A stretch of 34,881 bases of DNA from Candidatus Peribacteria bacterium (GCA_943357915.1 CALRGQ010000010.1:1-34881); one strand, 5' to 3'; counted from the first letter of the stretch, positions 1 to 10,223 are shown. Notes: generated from the letters alone by a model not told the origin. Numbers and translations: made by a program.

Positions 1-206
1 GGATGTCATGAGTGTCCTTCTGTCAGTCTGTCTCACGACATGGTGGAGCAAACCCAAGAACTTCTACGCTGCGTACAGTGCAATTGTGCGAAAGTGGCAG
101 AATGCCTAATGCAGAGTCAGTGAGCAGTTACACACGATTCTATTTGCACCTTGAAAGCAGCCCCGTTCCCAAAACACATTCCCGCCAAATTTGCTACTCT
201 AGACGC

Positions 207-1943
207 ATGATGGAAGCACTCTGCCAGAAATGTACATCGACGTTTATAATCGATGATGCCGATCGGGAGTTTTACAAAAGCATGGACGTTCCAGAACCAA
301 CATTTTGTCCGCAATGTCGGCTGCAGAGACGGATGACCCATATCAATACTCGTAACCTCTATCCCCGCGCGCTTACGCCCGGCGCAACGCCCGTGATTTC
401 CATGTATTCCCAGGATAAGCAGTTGAATATCGTGAAAGACGAGGATTGGCATAACCCAAATCACTACGATTTTTTCAGCTTCGGAAAACCGTATGACTTC
501 GGACTGCCGTTCTTCTCGCAATTTCATGATCTCTGGCGAACCGTGCCGCTGCCGCATCTTCAACGCGCGTATTCATCTCTGGAAAACAGCGAATACTGCA
601 ATGCCGTCGCAGACCTCAAAAACTGCTATCTCATGATCAATGCTGACTTCAACGAGTCATGCTCGTACGGTTTTTCCGTCGAAGAATCCAAGTTCTGCAT
701 GGACTTTTCCTTCAGTAACAAATGCGAGCTCTGTTATGAAGTCGTGAATCTGCGTAACTGTTATCACTGCCTCTTCTCGGACAACTGCGAGAACTGCAAT
801 GGACTCATCTGGTGCCAAGATTGCATGGGATGCACGGATTGTTTCGGATGTATTGGACTTAGGCACAAGTCGTATCACCTGTTCAATCAGCCACTCACGA
901 AAGAAGAATATGAACGAGAGATACAGAAGAGAACGCTGAGCTCATGGACATCACAACAAGCAGTACGAGACGAATGTCAGAAATTTTTTCTCACGCAGCC
1001 TCGCAAATGCATGCACGGGAACAGTAATGAGTCCGTCGAGGGCGACTACATTTACGAATCGCGCGATGTGAAAGAATCATTCATGGTAAAAAAAGCGGAG
1101 CATTGCAAGTATGCACATTTCATCGATCATACGACGAACACAACGAACTACGGGTATGACTACACGATGTTCGGTGTGGGCGCGGATCACATCTATGAGT
1201 GCTCATGGTGCGGCCTCGGCGTCAATAATTTGAAATTCTGCGTCTGGAATTACGGTGCCGCTGACTTGGAGTATTGCACTGGCTGTCATTACTCGAAAAA
1301 TCTCTTCGGATGCATCGGGCTGCAACACAAGCAATACTGCATTCTGAACAAACAATACACTCAAGACGAATACGAGGAACTATTGCCGCAGATCAAGCAG
1401 CAGATGATGAGCATTCCCTACGTGGATGCACAAGAAATCGAGTACCGGTACGGGGAATTCTTCCCGAGCGAGCTCAGTCCGTTTGATTACAACCAAACAT
1501 TGGCTCGTGAATTTTGTCCGCTAACGAAAGAAGAAGCCATTGCACAGTCTTTTCGGTGGCACGAAACAAGAGAGCGACCACCGTTGGACTCCGTTCATCC
1601 AGATGACCTTCCGGACGATGTCTCCGATGTCAAAGACGAGTACCTAAGCAAACCGATCCTGTGTAAGGCCTACGAGGATGATCCCATGAAAGCGCTGCAA
1701 CATCATTGTACGCAATACTTCAAAATCATTCCGCAGGAACTGGAGTTCTACCGGAGCAAAGGCTTGGCACTGCCTCGATACTGCCATAACACTCGTCATT
1801 TTCATCGTTTACAACACATCAATCCTTTCCGCTTATGGAGTCGGGTGTGCGATAAATGCGGCAAAGACATTCGGACAACTTATGCCCCAGACAGTCGTGA
1901 AATCGTGTACTGCGAGGAGTGTTATATGAAAGAGGTATACTGA
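207..1943 (+). CDS. Cys-rich multi-zinc-ribbon protein, paralog 1 (uncharacterised family)
   Basis: ORF 12..1943; start set near MMEALCQKC where homology to the other paralogs begins. N-terminal ribbon LCQKC...FCPQCR, two Cys-rich blocks each ending FGCIGLxHKxY..N..(L/Y)T..EYE, C-terminal ribbon CDKC...YCEECYMKEVY*. Confidence 0.85.
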   Translation: MMEALCQKCTSTFIIDDADREFYKSMDVPEPTFCPQCRLQRRMTHINTRNLYPRALTPGATPVISMYSQDKQLNIVKDEDWHNPNHYDFFSFGKPYDFGLPFFSQFHDLWRTVPLPHLQRAYSSLENSEYCNAVADLKNCYLMINADFNESCSYGFSVEESKFCMDFSFSNKCELCYEVVNLRNCYHCLFSDNCENCNGLIWCQDCMGCTDCFGCIGLRHKSYHLFNQPLTKEEYEREIQKRTLSSWTSQQAVRDECQKFFLTQPRKCMHGNSNESVEGDYIYESRDVKESFMVKKAEHCKYAHFIDHTTNTTNYGYDYTMFGVGADHIYECSWCGLGVNNLKFCVWNYGAADLEYCTGCHYSKNLFGCIGLQHKQYCILNKQYTQDEYEELLPQIKQQMMSIPYVDAQEIEYRYGEFFPSELSPFDYNQTLAREFCPLTKEEAIAQSFRWHETRERPPLDSVHPDDLPDDVSDVKDEYLSKPILCKAYEDDPMKALQHHCTQYFKIIPQELEFYRSKGLALPRYCHNTRHFHRLQHINPFRLWSRVCDKCGKDIRTTYAPDSREIVYCEECYMKEVY

Positions 1944-1991
1944 ACACGGACAGAAGCTCCTATAACTACGCATCACGTACAGCACTACAAT

Positions 1992-2819
1992 ATGTCTTTC
2001 GGCCTCGTCCTCTCCGGCGGTTCTGCGTACGGTCTTGCTAACGCAGGAGTCTTAGATGTCTTTGAGAAACATCAAGTACAACCAGACGTTATTGCCGGAA
2101 GCAGTATGGGAGCCATTATCGCAGCACTGTACGCGGTAGGACACGATGCGAAAACTATCTGCTCTCTTGCAGAAGAACTCTCGCCACTATCACTTGTGGG
2201 CGTTTCCAAAACTCCACTCAAGGGAGGCTTCCATGGTGGCATGCTGCGTCAGAAACTTGAGGAACATCTAGCGCCTCTCATTGGAGATACGACTATCGGC
2301 GAGACAAAAATTCCGTTCGTCTGTGTAGCGGGAAGAGTGAAGAAACCTATCGCATGGTCGAAGGCACTGTCCTCACAGTTTCTCCCACATATCTTCGATA
2401 CTATCGAGCCGTACATCTTCCCCAAAGAAACGCGCATTCTGGATGCTCTGGCAGCCTCGTCCGCTCTACCTGTCATCTTCTCGCCTATCGTCATCAATGG
2501 CGAGAGCTTTGTCGATCTGTGTTCTTTCGGTGCTGTGCCCTCACGGTCACTTCGTTCTTCCTACCACGTCGACGTCATCATCGGCACAAAGACAACGCCA
2601 GTCTTCAGGCGTATCAAGCCGTTCCTTCCTGCAGGACTCAAAGCATTTATCCAAGGAGCCGAAGAAAGCCTCGGTAAGAGCCTCGCAGCGTGCGATCTCG
2701 TCATAGAACCTAAACTCATAGGATCACTCTTCGACTTTCACAAAAGCAACGTATTGATTGAAGCAGGAAGGCAAGTAACGGAAGACATGTGGCCAGAGAT
2801 CGAAAAACTTCTTCAGTAA
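1992..2819 (+). CDS. Patatin-like phospholipase family protein
   Basis: LVLSGGSAYGLANAGVLDVFEK and GSSMG (GxSxG) motifs typical of patatin/RssA family. Confidence 0.9.
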   Translation: MSFGLVLSGGSAYGLANAGVLDVFEKHQVQPDVIAGSSMGAIIAALYAVGHDAKTICSLAEELSPLSLVGVSKTPLKGGFHGGMLRQKLEEHLAPLIGDTTIGETKIPFVCVAGRVKKPIAWSKALSSQFLPHIFDTIEPYIFPKETRILDALAASSALPVIFSPIVINGESFVDLCSFGAVPSRSLRSSYHVDVIIGTKTTPVFRRIKPFLPAGLKAFIQGAEESLGKSLAACDLVIEPKLIGSLFDFHKSNVLIEAGRQVTEDMWPEIEKLLQ

Positions 2820-2854
2820 CGTTCTCACTTCCTAAACGTCTGAGATACAGACCC

Positions 2855-3382
2855 CTATTTGGCCTCCGCGGCAGCCTTGATGCCAGCAAGACCTTCATCA
2901 AAATTTTCGCTCATCATCTTGTCCATATTCATGAAGAGACTGGATGCCTTGCCCATAAATGCGTTTTTTCCAAACATGCTCTGGGTCACGTCTGTTTGAC
3001 CATTCTGTTCTTTAAACGTGAATTCGATCGTATTCGTAGCCTTCATAGGCTTCAAGAAACTAACCGTGATTCTGATCAATTCATTCGGCACACTCTCTGT
3101 GATAATCATACGGCCTTCACCAACCTTTGCATTGCCCACCCAATGATACGTTGCACCGACGCCCTCAGGAGCGCCGCCATATGTTTTCTTAGTCGTGGGA
3201 TCCAGCTTCTCCCATGGTGACCACTCTACCCATTTATGAAAATCATTCACCTGGGCGAAGGAAGCAGACGCCGGAGCAGCAACCGTGATCGTACGAGAAT
3301 ATCGGAAATCAGTTGGCTGGATTGCGATCACGATCAAAAGAACGATGATGACCACCAGGGTGATGCGAAGAGCTTTAGACAT
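2855..3382 (-). CDS. SRPBCC / polyketide-cyclase-like family protein with N-terminal TM helix
   Basis: FRYSRTITVAAPASASFAQVNDFHKWVEWSPWEKLDPTTKKTYGG pattern plus an N-terminal hydrophobic segment. Confidence 0.8.
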   Translation of the reverse strand: MSKALRITLVVIIVLLIVIAIQPTDFRYSRTITVAAPASASFAQVNDFHKWVEWSPWEKLDPTTKKTYGGAPEGVGATYHWVGNAKVGEGRMIITESVPNELIRITVSFLKPMKATNTIEFTFKEQNGQTDVTQSMFGKNAFMGKASSLFMNMDKMMSENFDEGLAGIKAAAEAK

Positions 3383-3632
3383 ATGAGAGAGAAGTGCGAA
3401 TGAAGAGCTATAAAGATCGTCCTCATTGTGACAGAAGCTCTAGCTATTCTGCCACTGCTTGATGTCGTGATTCTTGGATGGAGGACAATGCAACATTCGT
3501 GATCACAGCATCCAGCACGACCATAAACTGCAACTAAACCAAAAATGATCCAGGAGATTTGGTATGCATCTGCAGGATTAGTTAAGAACTAAATCATTCT
3601 ACAAATTTCGAGCGAGAAAACAAGCGTGAAAC

Positions 3633-5189
3633 CTACTTGATCTTGTACACCAAGAGCAACGTCGACTTCATTCTCTGAATCGAAAACACCGGATCTTTGA
3701 GCTCGCGATAGGCCTTGGCTTCGGTATAGCGCGTAAAGAACATGACGTAGTCAGACTCAGCGCTACATTCAAACACAAAGTCATCACGCCATGCATACCA
3801 CGTTACGAGGATTCCGGCGGTCGGAACGCAGATCACCGGATCAGGACCAGCGTTCTCGGCCAGCCAATCCATCCCCTGCTTGTATGACCCGCCCCAGTAT
3901 TCGATCTGAAACGACTCATCCAGATCCTGCTTATACGCTAGTTGCAAAATTTCACTGCGATACGAACCTTCAAATGGATGCAGTGTCAGGACTTGTGACA
4001 CAAGCGACATGAAAACCAATCCGAGAAAAATTATTCCTGCGAAACGATTCTTTGAACGCTTTGTCAGAAATGTCAGAAGTTGTTGAAGCCCGATAGCCGA
4101 CAACACTGCAACTGCAGGTAGGATGAAGAAAAACTGTCGCATTCCATCATAACGAACGAGTCCCGGCTTCATGCTGAAAAGCAGTGGGAAGAATATCCAG
4201 AGCAATAGAAACACGTACTCAGTAGACTTTTCAGTCCACGACAGTCTGCGCACGATCACAATAATTCCGACGATAAATGCTATCAGAGCAAGAAGCGGCA
4301 TCGCCATCACAAACTCGAACGGGATATAGTACAAAGGCAAACCAACGCCAGAATATTCGGATCCCATAAACAGAACTTGGCCTGGCCAAAAATCAGCGCC
4401 GAGGAAAAAGAGAATCGAGCGCGGAATCAGAGATACGTCACCCCATGCACTGGGCCAAAAGAGATACATAGCGCCAATGCACGCAATAACCGCACCTATA
4501 AGAACCGGCAACTCTCGGCGTAGAACGGCAGACAGAGAGTGTCCTCGCATCCGGACAAAAACCCATACGAGATATGTGAGACCGAACACCGGCGCCATGA
4601 GAAGCGCATTAATTTTGATTGCCGCAGAAAACCCGAAACAACACGCAGAAAGAATAAGAAGTTTTCTGGAATCTTGTCGAAGGGCAGAGACAAAAATGAC
4701 TGCCGTTAGAAGTATGGCGGTCATCAGCGGAATATCTTTAGGATTATAGTGCGCATGTGCGATGAAAGACGGAAACAGCACGACAAAGCTTGCAGTAAAA
4801 AAACCAGTCCGTCTGCCACCGATCATCTGGCCAAGCATATAACTCAAAAGAACCGCAACCGCTGAGACAAGAACAGTGAGGATGTGATTTGCCTGAACAA
4901 AGGTCAGCCAGCCGTGAGTATAAAAAAGTTCGGAGATAACATAGTTGATATAAAAATAGATCGGTCCGTAGTTGATACCGTGTCCGGGCATGAGCTCTAA
5001 AAGATGTCGGTCGCCAGTTTTCCAGAACATCGCAAAAATTTTGCCCCAGTTACGGTGCAGTGGCTCATCCCAGCTGACGCCGTACTGAGAAAGCTGCGTG
5101 AGCTGAATCAAAAGATAAACTCCAGCAAAGATCACCGAACCAGCCCATGTTTTCCAAGAACGCAGAACGTGCCGAAGGATCGCTGACAT
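3633..5189 (-). CDS. Glycosyltransferase family 39 / ArnT-PMT-like membrane protein
   Basis: Polytopic membrane protein with YGVSWDEPLHRNWG and HYNPKDIPLM motifs; the ORF extends to 5225, MSAILRHV is a likely start. Confidence 0.75.
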   Translation of the reverse strand: MSAILRHVLRSWKTWAGSVIFAGVYLLIQLTQLSQYGVSWDEPLHRNWGKIFAMFWKTGDRHLLELMPGHGINYGPIYFYINYVISELFYTHGWLTFVQANHILTVLVSAVAVLLSYMLGQMIGGRRTGFFTASFVVLFPSFIAHAHYNPKDIPLMTAILLTAVIFVSALRQDSRKLLILSACCFGFSAAIKINALLMAPVFGLTYLVWVFVRMRGHSLSAVLRRELPVLIGAVIACIGAMYLFWPSAWGDVSLIPRSILFFLGADFWPGQVLFMGSEYSGVGLPLYYIPFEFVMAMPLLALIAFIVGIIVIVRRLSWTEKSTEYVFLLLWIFFPLLFSMKPGLVRYDGMRQFFFILPAVAVLSAIGLQQLLTFLTKRSKNRFAGIIFLGLVFMSLVSQVLTLHPFEGSYRSEILQLAYKQDLDESFQIEYWGGSYKQGMDWLAENAGPDPVICVPTAGILVTWYAWRDDFVFECSAESDYVMFFTRYTEAKAYRELKDPVFSIQRMKSTLLLVYKIK

Positions 5190-5229
5190 TCGTTGCATTG
5201 TTGAGCATGCTAACACAGAACACACTTAT

Positions 5230-6195
5230 TTAGCGCAATCCGACGGCTTTTCTCACTTTCGCCATCGTCGCCTTCGCAACGACGCTAGCTTTCTTGGTGC
5301 CTTCATCGATAACACTCTGGATATCCTGAGGCTTCTTCTGGAGTTCCTCACGCTTTTGTCGCATCGGTCCGAAAGTATCCATATACGCAGTAAACAGTAG
5401 TTTTTTCGCATCACCGTACCCAAGTCCCCCAGCCTTGTACTTGGCGGCAAGCTCTTCTGTTTCGGTCTTCGAGAGAAAAAGCTTGTGAATGTTAAACACA
5501 CTACAGCTCTCGGGATCCTTTGGTTCTGCTACACCTTTAGAATCAGTGACGATGCCCATGATCGCCTTCTGGATCTCTTTTTCGGAACCAAAGAGCGGAA
5601 TTGTATTGCCATAACTCTTGCTCATTTTCTGTCCGTCCGTACCAGGAACAACTGCTACATCTTCTTTGATGACACCTTCCGGAACAACCAAAACATCGTC
5701 GTATGCGTTATTAAATTTTACGATGATATCCCGCGTGATTTCCAGATGTTGCTGCTGATCCTTACCAACAGGAACTTTATCGATGTCATAGAGAACGATG
5801 TCGGCTGCCTGCAGCACAGGGTAATTGAACAAACCCGCAGAAGCGGCAATCCCCTTTTCCACTTTTTCTTTAAAGCTCACCGCCCGTTCCAGTAAACCCA
5901 TCGGCGTCATCGTCGAGAGCATCCACATGAGCTCAGTGTGTTCAGGAATATCTGACTGACGGAACAGAATTGTCTTGGCAGGATCAAATCCACACGCAAG
6001 CAGATCAAGCATCATATCCTCGATACTTGACCGAAGCAGTGCCGGATCACGCATCGTCGTCAGTGCGTGCAAATCCGCAATCATGATCATTCCAACATCG
6101 GCTTTCTTGTGCCATTCGATATTCGGACGCACGTATCCGAAGTAATTTCCCAAATGCAATTTGCCGGATGGCTGAATACCTGAAAGAGTTCGCAT
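5230..6195 (-). CDS. trpS: Tryptophan--tRNA ligase
   Basis: SGIQPSGKLHLGNYFG (HIGH-like) and QKMSKSYGN (KMSKS) motifs. Confidence 0.96.
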   Translation of the reverse strand: MRTLSGIQPSGKLHLGNYFGYVRPNIEWHKKADVGMIMIADLHALTTMRDPALLRSSIEDMMLDLLACGFDPAKTILFRQSDIPEHTELMWMLSTMTPMGLLERAVSFKEKVEKGIAASAGLFNYPVLQAADIVLYDIDKVPVGKDQQQHLEITRDIIVKFNNAYDDVLVVPEGVIKEDVAVVPGTDGQKMSKSYGNTIPLFGSEKEIQKAIMGIVTDSKGVAEPKDPESCSVFNIHKLFLSKTETEELAAKYKAGGLGYGDAKKLLFTAYMDTFGPMRQKREELQKKPQDIQSVIDEGTKKASVVAKATMAKVRKAVGLR

Positions 6196-6246
6196 ACGAA
6201 TAAAGCATAGCGCGTCTCCGGAATCAGCGCGATATCGAAACTTGGA

Positions 6247-6906
6247 TTACCGATTATCCTTAAGTTTTTTCAGAACTGCCACAAACGTATGCGGCATCGG
6301 AGACTCGATCACGATTTGTTTACCGGTATCCGGATGTGGAAACTCAGCCTTGGATGCATGCAAGAAAAACCGTTTCATTTTGAGGAACCGTCCGAATGTT
6401 TTGTTCGGCTTATCGTCACCGTACAAATCATCCAAAATCAACGGATTACCGATCATCGACAGATGCCGACGGATCTGATGTTTTTGGCCACGTTCAAAAT
6501 TTACTTCCACCAGCGAGCAACCACGAAACCGTTCAATTACACGATACTTGGTGAGCGCAGACACGTTACCGGTACCACTCCGAGCCGGTAGCGGAATATC
6601 TACTTCACCCTGATCCCGATTCGGCGACCCTGCAACAATCGCAACGTATGTCTTCTTCCATCCGGCAAAAGTCGAGTCCACGATCGTCCGTAACGTTTTC
6701 TTGTTTTTCGCAAATACGACGACGCCTGACGTCTCGTAATCCAGCCGATGAATAGGCGCCAAACTCGGATAGTCTTTGCGTAAAAAATCCAAGAGCGGCA
6801 ACTTCTGAATTTTACCTCTGCCTTTGACGACAAGCTCACCACTGAGTTTGGTCACCGCAAGCAGCCACTGGTCTTCATATAAAATGCGTTCTTTGGCGAT
6901 GGGCAT
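6247..6906 (-). CDS. RluA-family pseudouridine synthase
   Basis: HRLDYETSGVVVFAKN catalytic motif; GQKHQIRRHLSMIGNPLI. Confidence 0.92.
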   Translation of the reverse strand: MPIAKERILYEDQWLLAVTKLSGELVVKGRGKIQKLPLLDFLRKDYPSLAPIHRLDYETSGVVVFAKNKKTLRTIVDSTFAGWKKTYVAIVAGSPNRDQGEVDIPLPARSGTGNVSALTKYRVIERFRGCSLVEVNFERGQKHQIRRHLSMIGNPLILDDLYGDDKPNKTFGRFLKMKRFFLHASKAEFPHPDTGKQIVIESPMPHTFVAVLKKLKDNR

Positions 6907-6936
6907 AACTCACGCAGTGTAGACTATTATGGCTCT

Positions 6937-7773
6937 ATGCGCCGACTCATCCTCAATGCAGACGACCTCGGGATCAACGAACAACGTAGCCACGGCATTT
7001 CCATGTGCCATGAACAGGGCATCCTGACCTCAGCAAGCTTGATTCCAAATTATTCAAACAGCCAGAAAGCCGGACGCAATGCCCGTGAGCGGGATCTATC
7101 AACCGGACTTCACCTGAACATTACCACCGGTTCGCCACTCAGTCGGAACTCAGATATTCATACGCTCCTCACGACTGACGGGTACTTTCTAGGACGAGAC
7201 GGACTTGAGCGTGTACTGCAGGAGAAACAAGTGGATCTTGTGCAGATAGAACGTGAACTCAGAACGCAAATCGAGTGGTTTTTGGATATCTGCGGCCAGC
7301 CCACGCATGTGGACAGTCACCATCATATGCACGTTCATCCCGCTATCGCGCCGATCGTCATCTCACTTCTGGACCGCTACGCGATCTCGTTTATTCGTAT
7401 CCCCAGCGAACCTCCACTCCCCTTCGGGTACGAAATCGAACCTGTCCAATCAGCATTCATTAAACATCTTTCCGAGCGTGCAGAATCTGCAAGAAAACTT
7501 TTCAAAGCCCAAGGCATCGGCACGACTGATAACTTCCGTGGTCTTGCCTTCTCAGGACATGCATCCAAACGCAACTTCAGGCACATCATCGGCCGCCTGC
7601 CGGAAGGCACGACGGAACTGATGTTGCACCCCGGTAGCCCAAACCCACATGCAGAACCCTTCGACGCTGATCCGCAACGCCAGACCGAGATGAACGTGCT
7701 CTTGGATACTGATGTCCTCAAAGAACTTGCCGAACGGGAAATCACGCTGTGCTCGTGGGGGGATTTGTTCTAA
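6937..7773 (+). CDS. ChbG/YdjC-family carbohydrate deacetylase
   Basis: MRRLILNADDLGINE...; HVDSHHHMHVHP; ELMLHPG motifs. Confidence 0.9.
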   Translation: MRRLILNADDLGINEQRSHGISMCHEQGILTSASLIPNYSNSQKAGRNARERDLSTGLHLNITTGSPLSRNSDIHTLLTTDGYFLGRDGLERVLQEKQVDLVQIERELRTQIEWFLDICGQPTHVDSHHHMHVHPAIAPIVISLLDRYAISFIRIPSEPPLPFGYEIEPVQSAFIKHLSERAESARKLFKAQGIGTTDNFRGLAFSGHASKRNFRHIIGRLPEGTTELMLHPGSPNPHAEPFDADPQRQTEMNVLLDTDVLKELAEREITLCSWGDLF

Positions 7774-7835
7774 TCAATATACAAAAATATTGCTTGCCGC
7801 ACATGGGTCCTCACCGTATCGTGATGCCGCTTTCC

Positions 7836-7937
7836 GGACGATTGCTCCCACCTACGCCTTCGGGCTTCGGCGGGCAGGCAGCTGGTTCTTTACTACCTCG
7901 TGAGATTTCCGGACGATTATCCCGCGCCTGCGGGATG
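7836..7937. repeat. REP-like GC-rich hairpin elements with two copies of GGACGATT upstream of the tRNA
   Basis: TTTCCGGACGATT near 7831 and 7906; hairpin TCCCGC-gcct-GCGGGA; CCTACGCCTTCGGGCTTCGGCGGG element. Confidence 0.5.
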
Positions 7938-7967
7938 GTTAGTGCCTAATGTATCTTTCCTATCGTT

Positions 7968-8044
7968 GGACGATTAGCTCAGCTGGTTAGAGCGTGCGAT
8001 TCACATTCGCAAGGTCCTCGGTTCGATCCCGAGATCGTCCACCA
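7968..8044 (+). tRNA. tRNA-Val (anticodon CAC), CCA encoded
   Basis: Cloverleaf GGACGAT..GCTC/GAGC..TGCGA-TTCACAT-TCGCA..CTCGG-TTCGATC-CCGAG..ATCGTCC-A-CCA. Confidence 0.95.
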
Positions 8045-8067
8045 GAAAACTCAATTCGGATCCCGAA

Positions 8068-9345
8068 CTAATCATTATTCCAAGCATCACCATCTCCTTC
8101 TTTCCAACCACCATCCCCTCTAGCCGAATCAGCGTATGACGGTCGGTTAGAATCATTTTTACCTTGCCCCGCAAGCTTGCGAAATGCATCAATGAAAGTT
8201 CGTGGATCATTAGGATCGTATCCCGCATCGAGTAGGACACTCATATTATCCCCTGTATCATCGTGCGGGGGCCGTAAACGACGAACCAAGCTGCGAATAT
8301 CAGTTACCAACTTTTTTAATTCAGGAACACTGATCGCATATTGTATCGATATCTCTGATGATATGAGCGGCGCGATTCGTGGGAAGCTGTCAGCCTTTCG
8401 CGAGCCTGATGCTACTTTGATGATGTGATCAGCCAACCATGTGGTAGAACCACGGAATGTTTCGTTGGGTTTTTTTCCTGAATAATTCTCTGCTTGTACC
8501 GTTATTCTTACCGGACGTTCGCCGAAAAGATGAATTGCCGGATCTCTAATGACCCCTCGAGCTGGTATGGCTGAATTATCTGGTGTGGTCGGCACCATTT
8601 GAGCATCTGAGGATGCTAGCTGATTCAGTTCGGAAGATTTGGATGCGTCGGTAGGATTTTCTTGAACAGGCGTTCTTGAAGCATCAGCACCAGTTGCTTG
8701 GCTTACGTCTGGGGACGTTTGTTCAGAATGGACTCCTCGCTCTGCATTCTCATCATAGAGACGTATTTCAGCAGACGAATGCTTTCTATCCTGCGCTGCT
8801 TCTACATGGGCATCCAAGAGCGCACGGCTTCCTCCGTCTGCGGCGCTATCTTCAATATCACTTTTTGTTGGCTTGCCCACATCATATTCCCTTGCATCTC
8901 GAGCAAATGCACTGTTGTGTTTACTGTGATGCTCTAGATCAAAAAGGATAGATGCTCTTCGTACTTCTTCATCGAATTCAGGAGTCGTAGCATCAGGAGT
9001 TTTTATCATGTCTCTCATGATTCCATCGTCTTTAAGAAGTACTTGAAGTGCGCTGCGTGTTTGCCTGAGAAGACGAACACCAATAAATGCATCCTCATAT
9101 CCTCCTTCTGGATCTGCATACGGTAATGCAGTGATGAAATCAGCAGCGCGATCTCCAGCCTGTTGAATAATTGATAAATAAGTGTTTACGACATTCACGA
9201 CAGCAGTTTCAAAATCTTCACCAAAAGCATCACGAAGCTTTAGATCTGCATAATAATCAAGAGCTGCAAAATTTGGAGAAGGCATATCCAGGGGGCTCAT
9301 GTAAAAATTATTATACATTTGTAAAGAATGGTCAAGTATTGACAT
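8068..9345 (-). CDS. Hypothetical protein
   Basis: Long ORF (to 9420) with probable start MSILDHSLQMYNN; helical N-terminal part, low-complexity middle; no recognised family. Confidence 0.7.
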   Translation of the reverse strand: MSILDHSLQMYNNFYMSPLDMPSPNFAALDYYADLKLRDAFGEDFETAVVNVVNTYLSIIQQAGDRAADFITALPYADPEGGYEDAFIGVRLLRQTRSALQVLLKDDGIMRDMIKTPDATTPEFDEEVRRASILFDLEHHSKHNSAFARDAREYDVGKPTKSDIEDSAADGGSRALLDAHVEAAQDRKHSSAEIRLYDENAERGVHSEQTSPDVSQATGADASRTPVQENPTDASKSSELNQLASSDAQMVPTTPDNSAIPARGVIRDPAIHLFGERPVRITVQAENYSGKKPNETFRGSTTWLADHIIKVASGSRKADSFPRIAPLISSEISIQYAISVPELKKLVTDIRSLVRRLRPPHDDTGDNMSVLLDAGYDPNDPRTFIDAFRKLAGQGKNDSNRPSYADSARGDGGWKEGDGDAWNND

Positions 9346-9391
9346 AATCTCAATAAGATTTAATATCTGTTTTCTATTATTCCGATTCAAT

Positions 9392-10120
9392 ATGCTTCTA
9401 GAGAAACCTGACGATGGCACTGAAATAGTAGAAACAACGCCTGAGTCGCGTCGTGATGACGCTTGGAACGGATTGCAAGAATTTATAAAACAAAAGGATT
9501 GTGACTCTGAACCTTTTCAGAGGGCTCTTGTTGATTTTGCGAGAGCGCACATCGATATTCTCATCGCTGAACATCTTTCCAGTAAGGATGTTGCACCATA
9601 CGAATTTGTCAGAGATACGATGGCAAAGTTGTTTAAGCCACGCGAGGAACTTGATTTTAGGAGTAAAATTTTTCGTCAGATTCGTGCTGTAGTCACAAAC
9701 GAGGCGGCTATGAGAGCTCTGAAAAATAGCGAGCAGAGAACTGGAGATAGTATGTTAGGTCGAAACACAGTTCGCCATTCACACGAAGATTTGGTTACAG
9801 GAATTATCGGTACGTTAGTATCTCATTCAGCTGACGAAAACCTTGATCTAGATCCTTATCGTACTATTAACAACGAGCTTAGCAACGTTCTGGATCCGAT
9901 CGAAATGGAAATGGCTGTTGCTCGTATTGTGAGTGAAGTAACAAGTAGACTGATCACAGCTGCGGCGCCAGTCACTGCTTCTGACACTACAGAAGAAAAA
10001 ATACTGGTGCAGCGTGGGGACGTTGGTATATGGATTCACAGATATCAGTTAGCGCCTTATGACAGAGTGATTCCCACTGCGACTCCTTCGACTAAGGATG
10101 CCGCCTCAGTAGTCGAATAG
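9392..10120 (+). CDS. Hypothetical protein
   Basis: 242-aa ORF, divergent from the preceding gene; no recognised family. Confidence 0.7.
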   Translation: MLLEKPDDGTEIVETTPESRRDDAWNGLQEFIKQKDCDSEPFQRALVDFARAHIDILIAEHLSSKDVAPYEFVRDTMAKLFKPREELDFRSKIFRQIRAVVTNEAAMRALKNSEQRTGDSMLGRNTVRHSHEDLVTGIIGTLVSHSADENLDLDPYRTINNELSNVLDPIEMEMAVARIVSEVTSRLITAAAPVTASDTTEEKILVQRGDVGIWIHRYQLAPYDRVIPTATPSTKDAASVVE

Positions 10121-10161
10121 CTACAGTAGAAAATTCCCTTTCGATTCTTCCGCACACTCCA

Positions 10162-10172
10162 CCCCCCCCCCC
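10162..10172 (+). repeat. C(11) homopolymer upstream of the flavodoxin gene
   Basis: accccccccccc read directly; about 52 nt before the flavodoxin ATG. Confidence 0.9.
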
Positions 10173-10223
10173 GTCTTTCTCAGTAGAGCGTGTTTCCCAT
10201 GAGCACAGTGGTATACTGCCATC

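Noticed and set aside
597-851. Cys periodicity read as a DNA-level tandem repeat (9-nt unit)
   Set aside because: Codons between cysteines are not repeated and use both TGT and TGC; the period is in the protein, not a DNA satellite.
3383-3632. 250-bp intergenic gap as a possible ncRNA gene
   Set aside because: Only a weak AT-rich hairpin (ttagttaagaactaa) was seen, with no convincing promoter or conserved structure.
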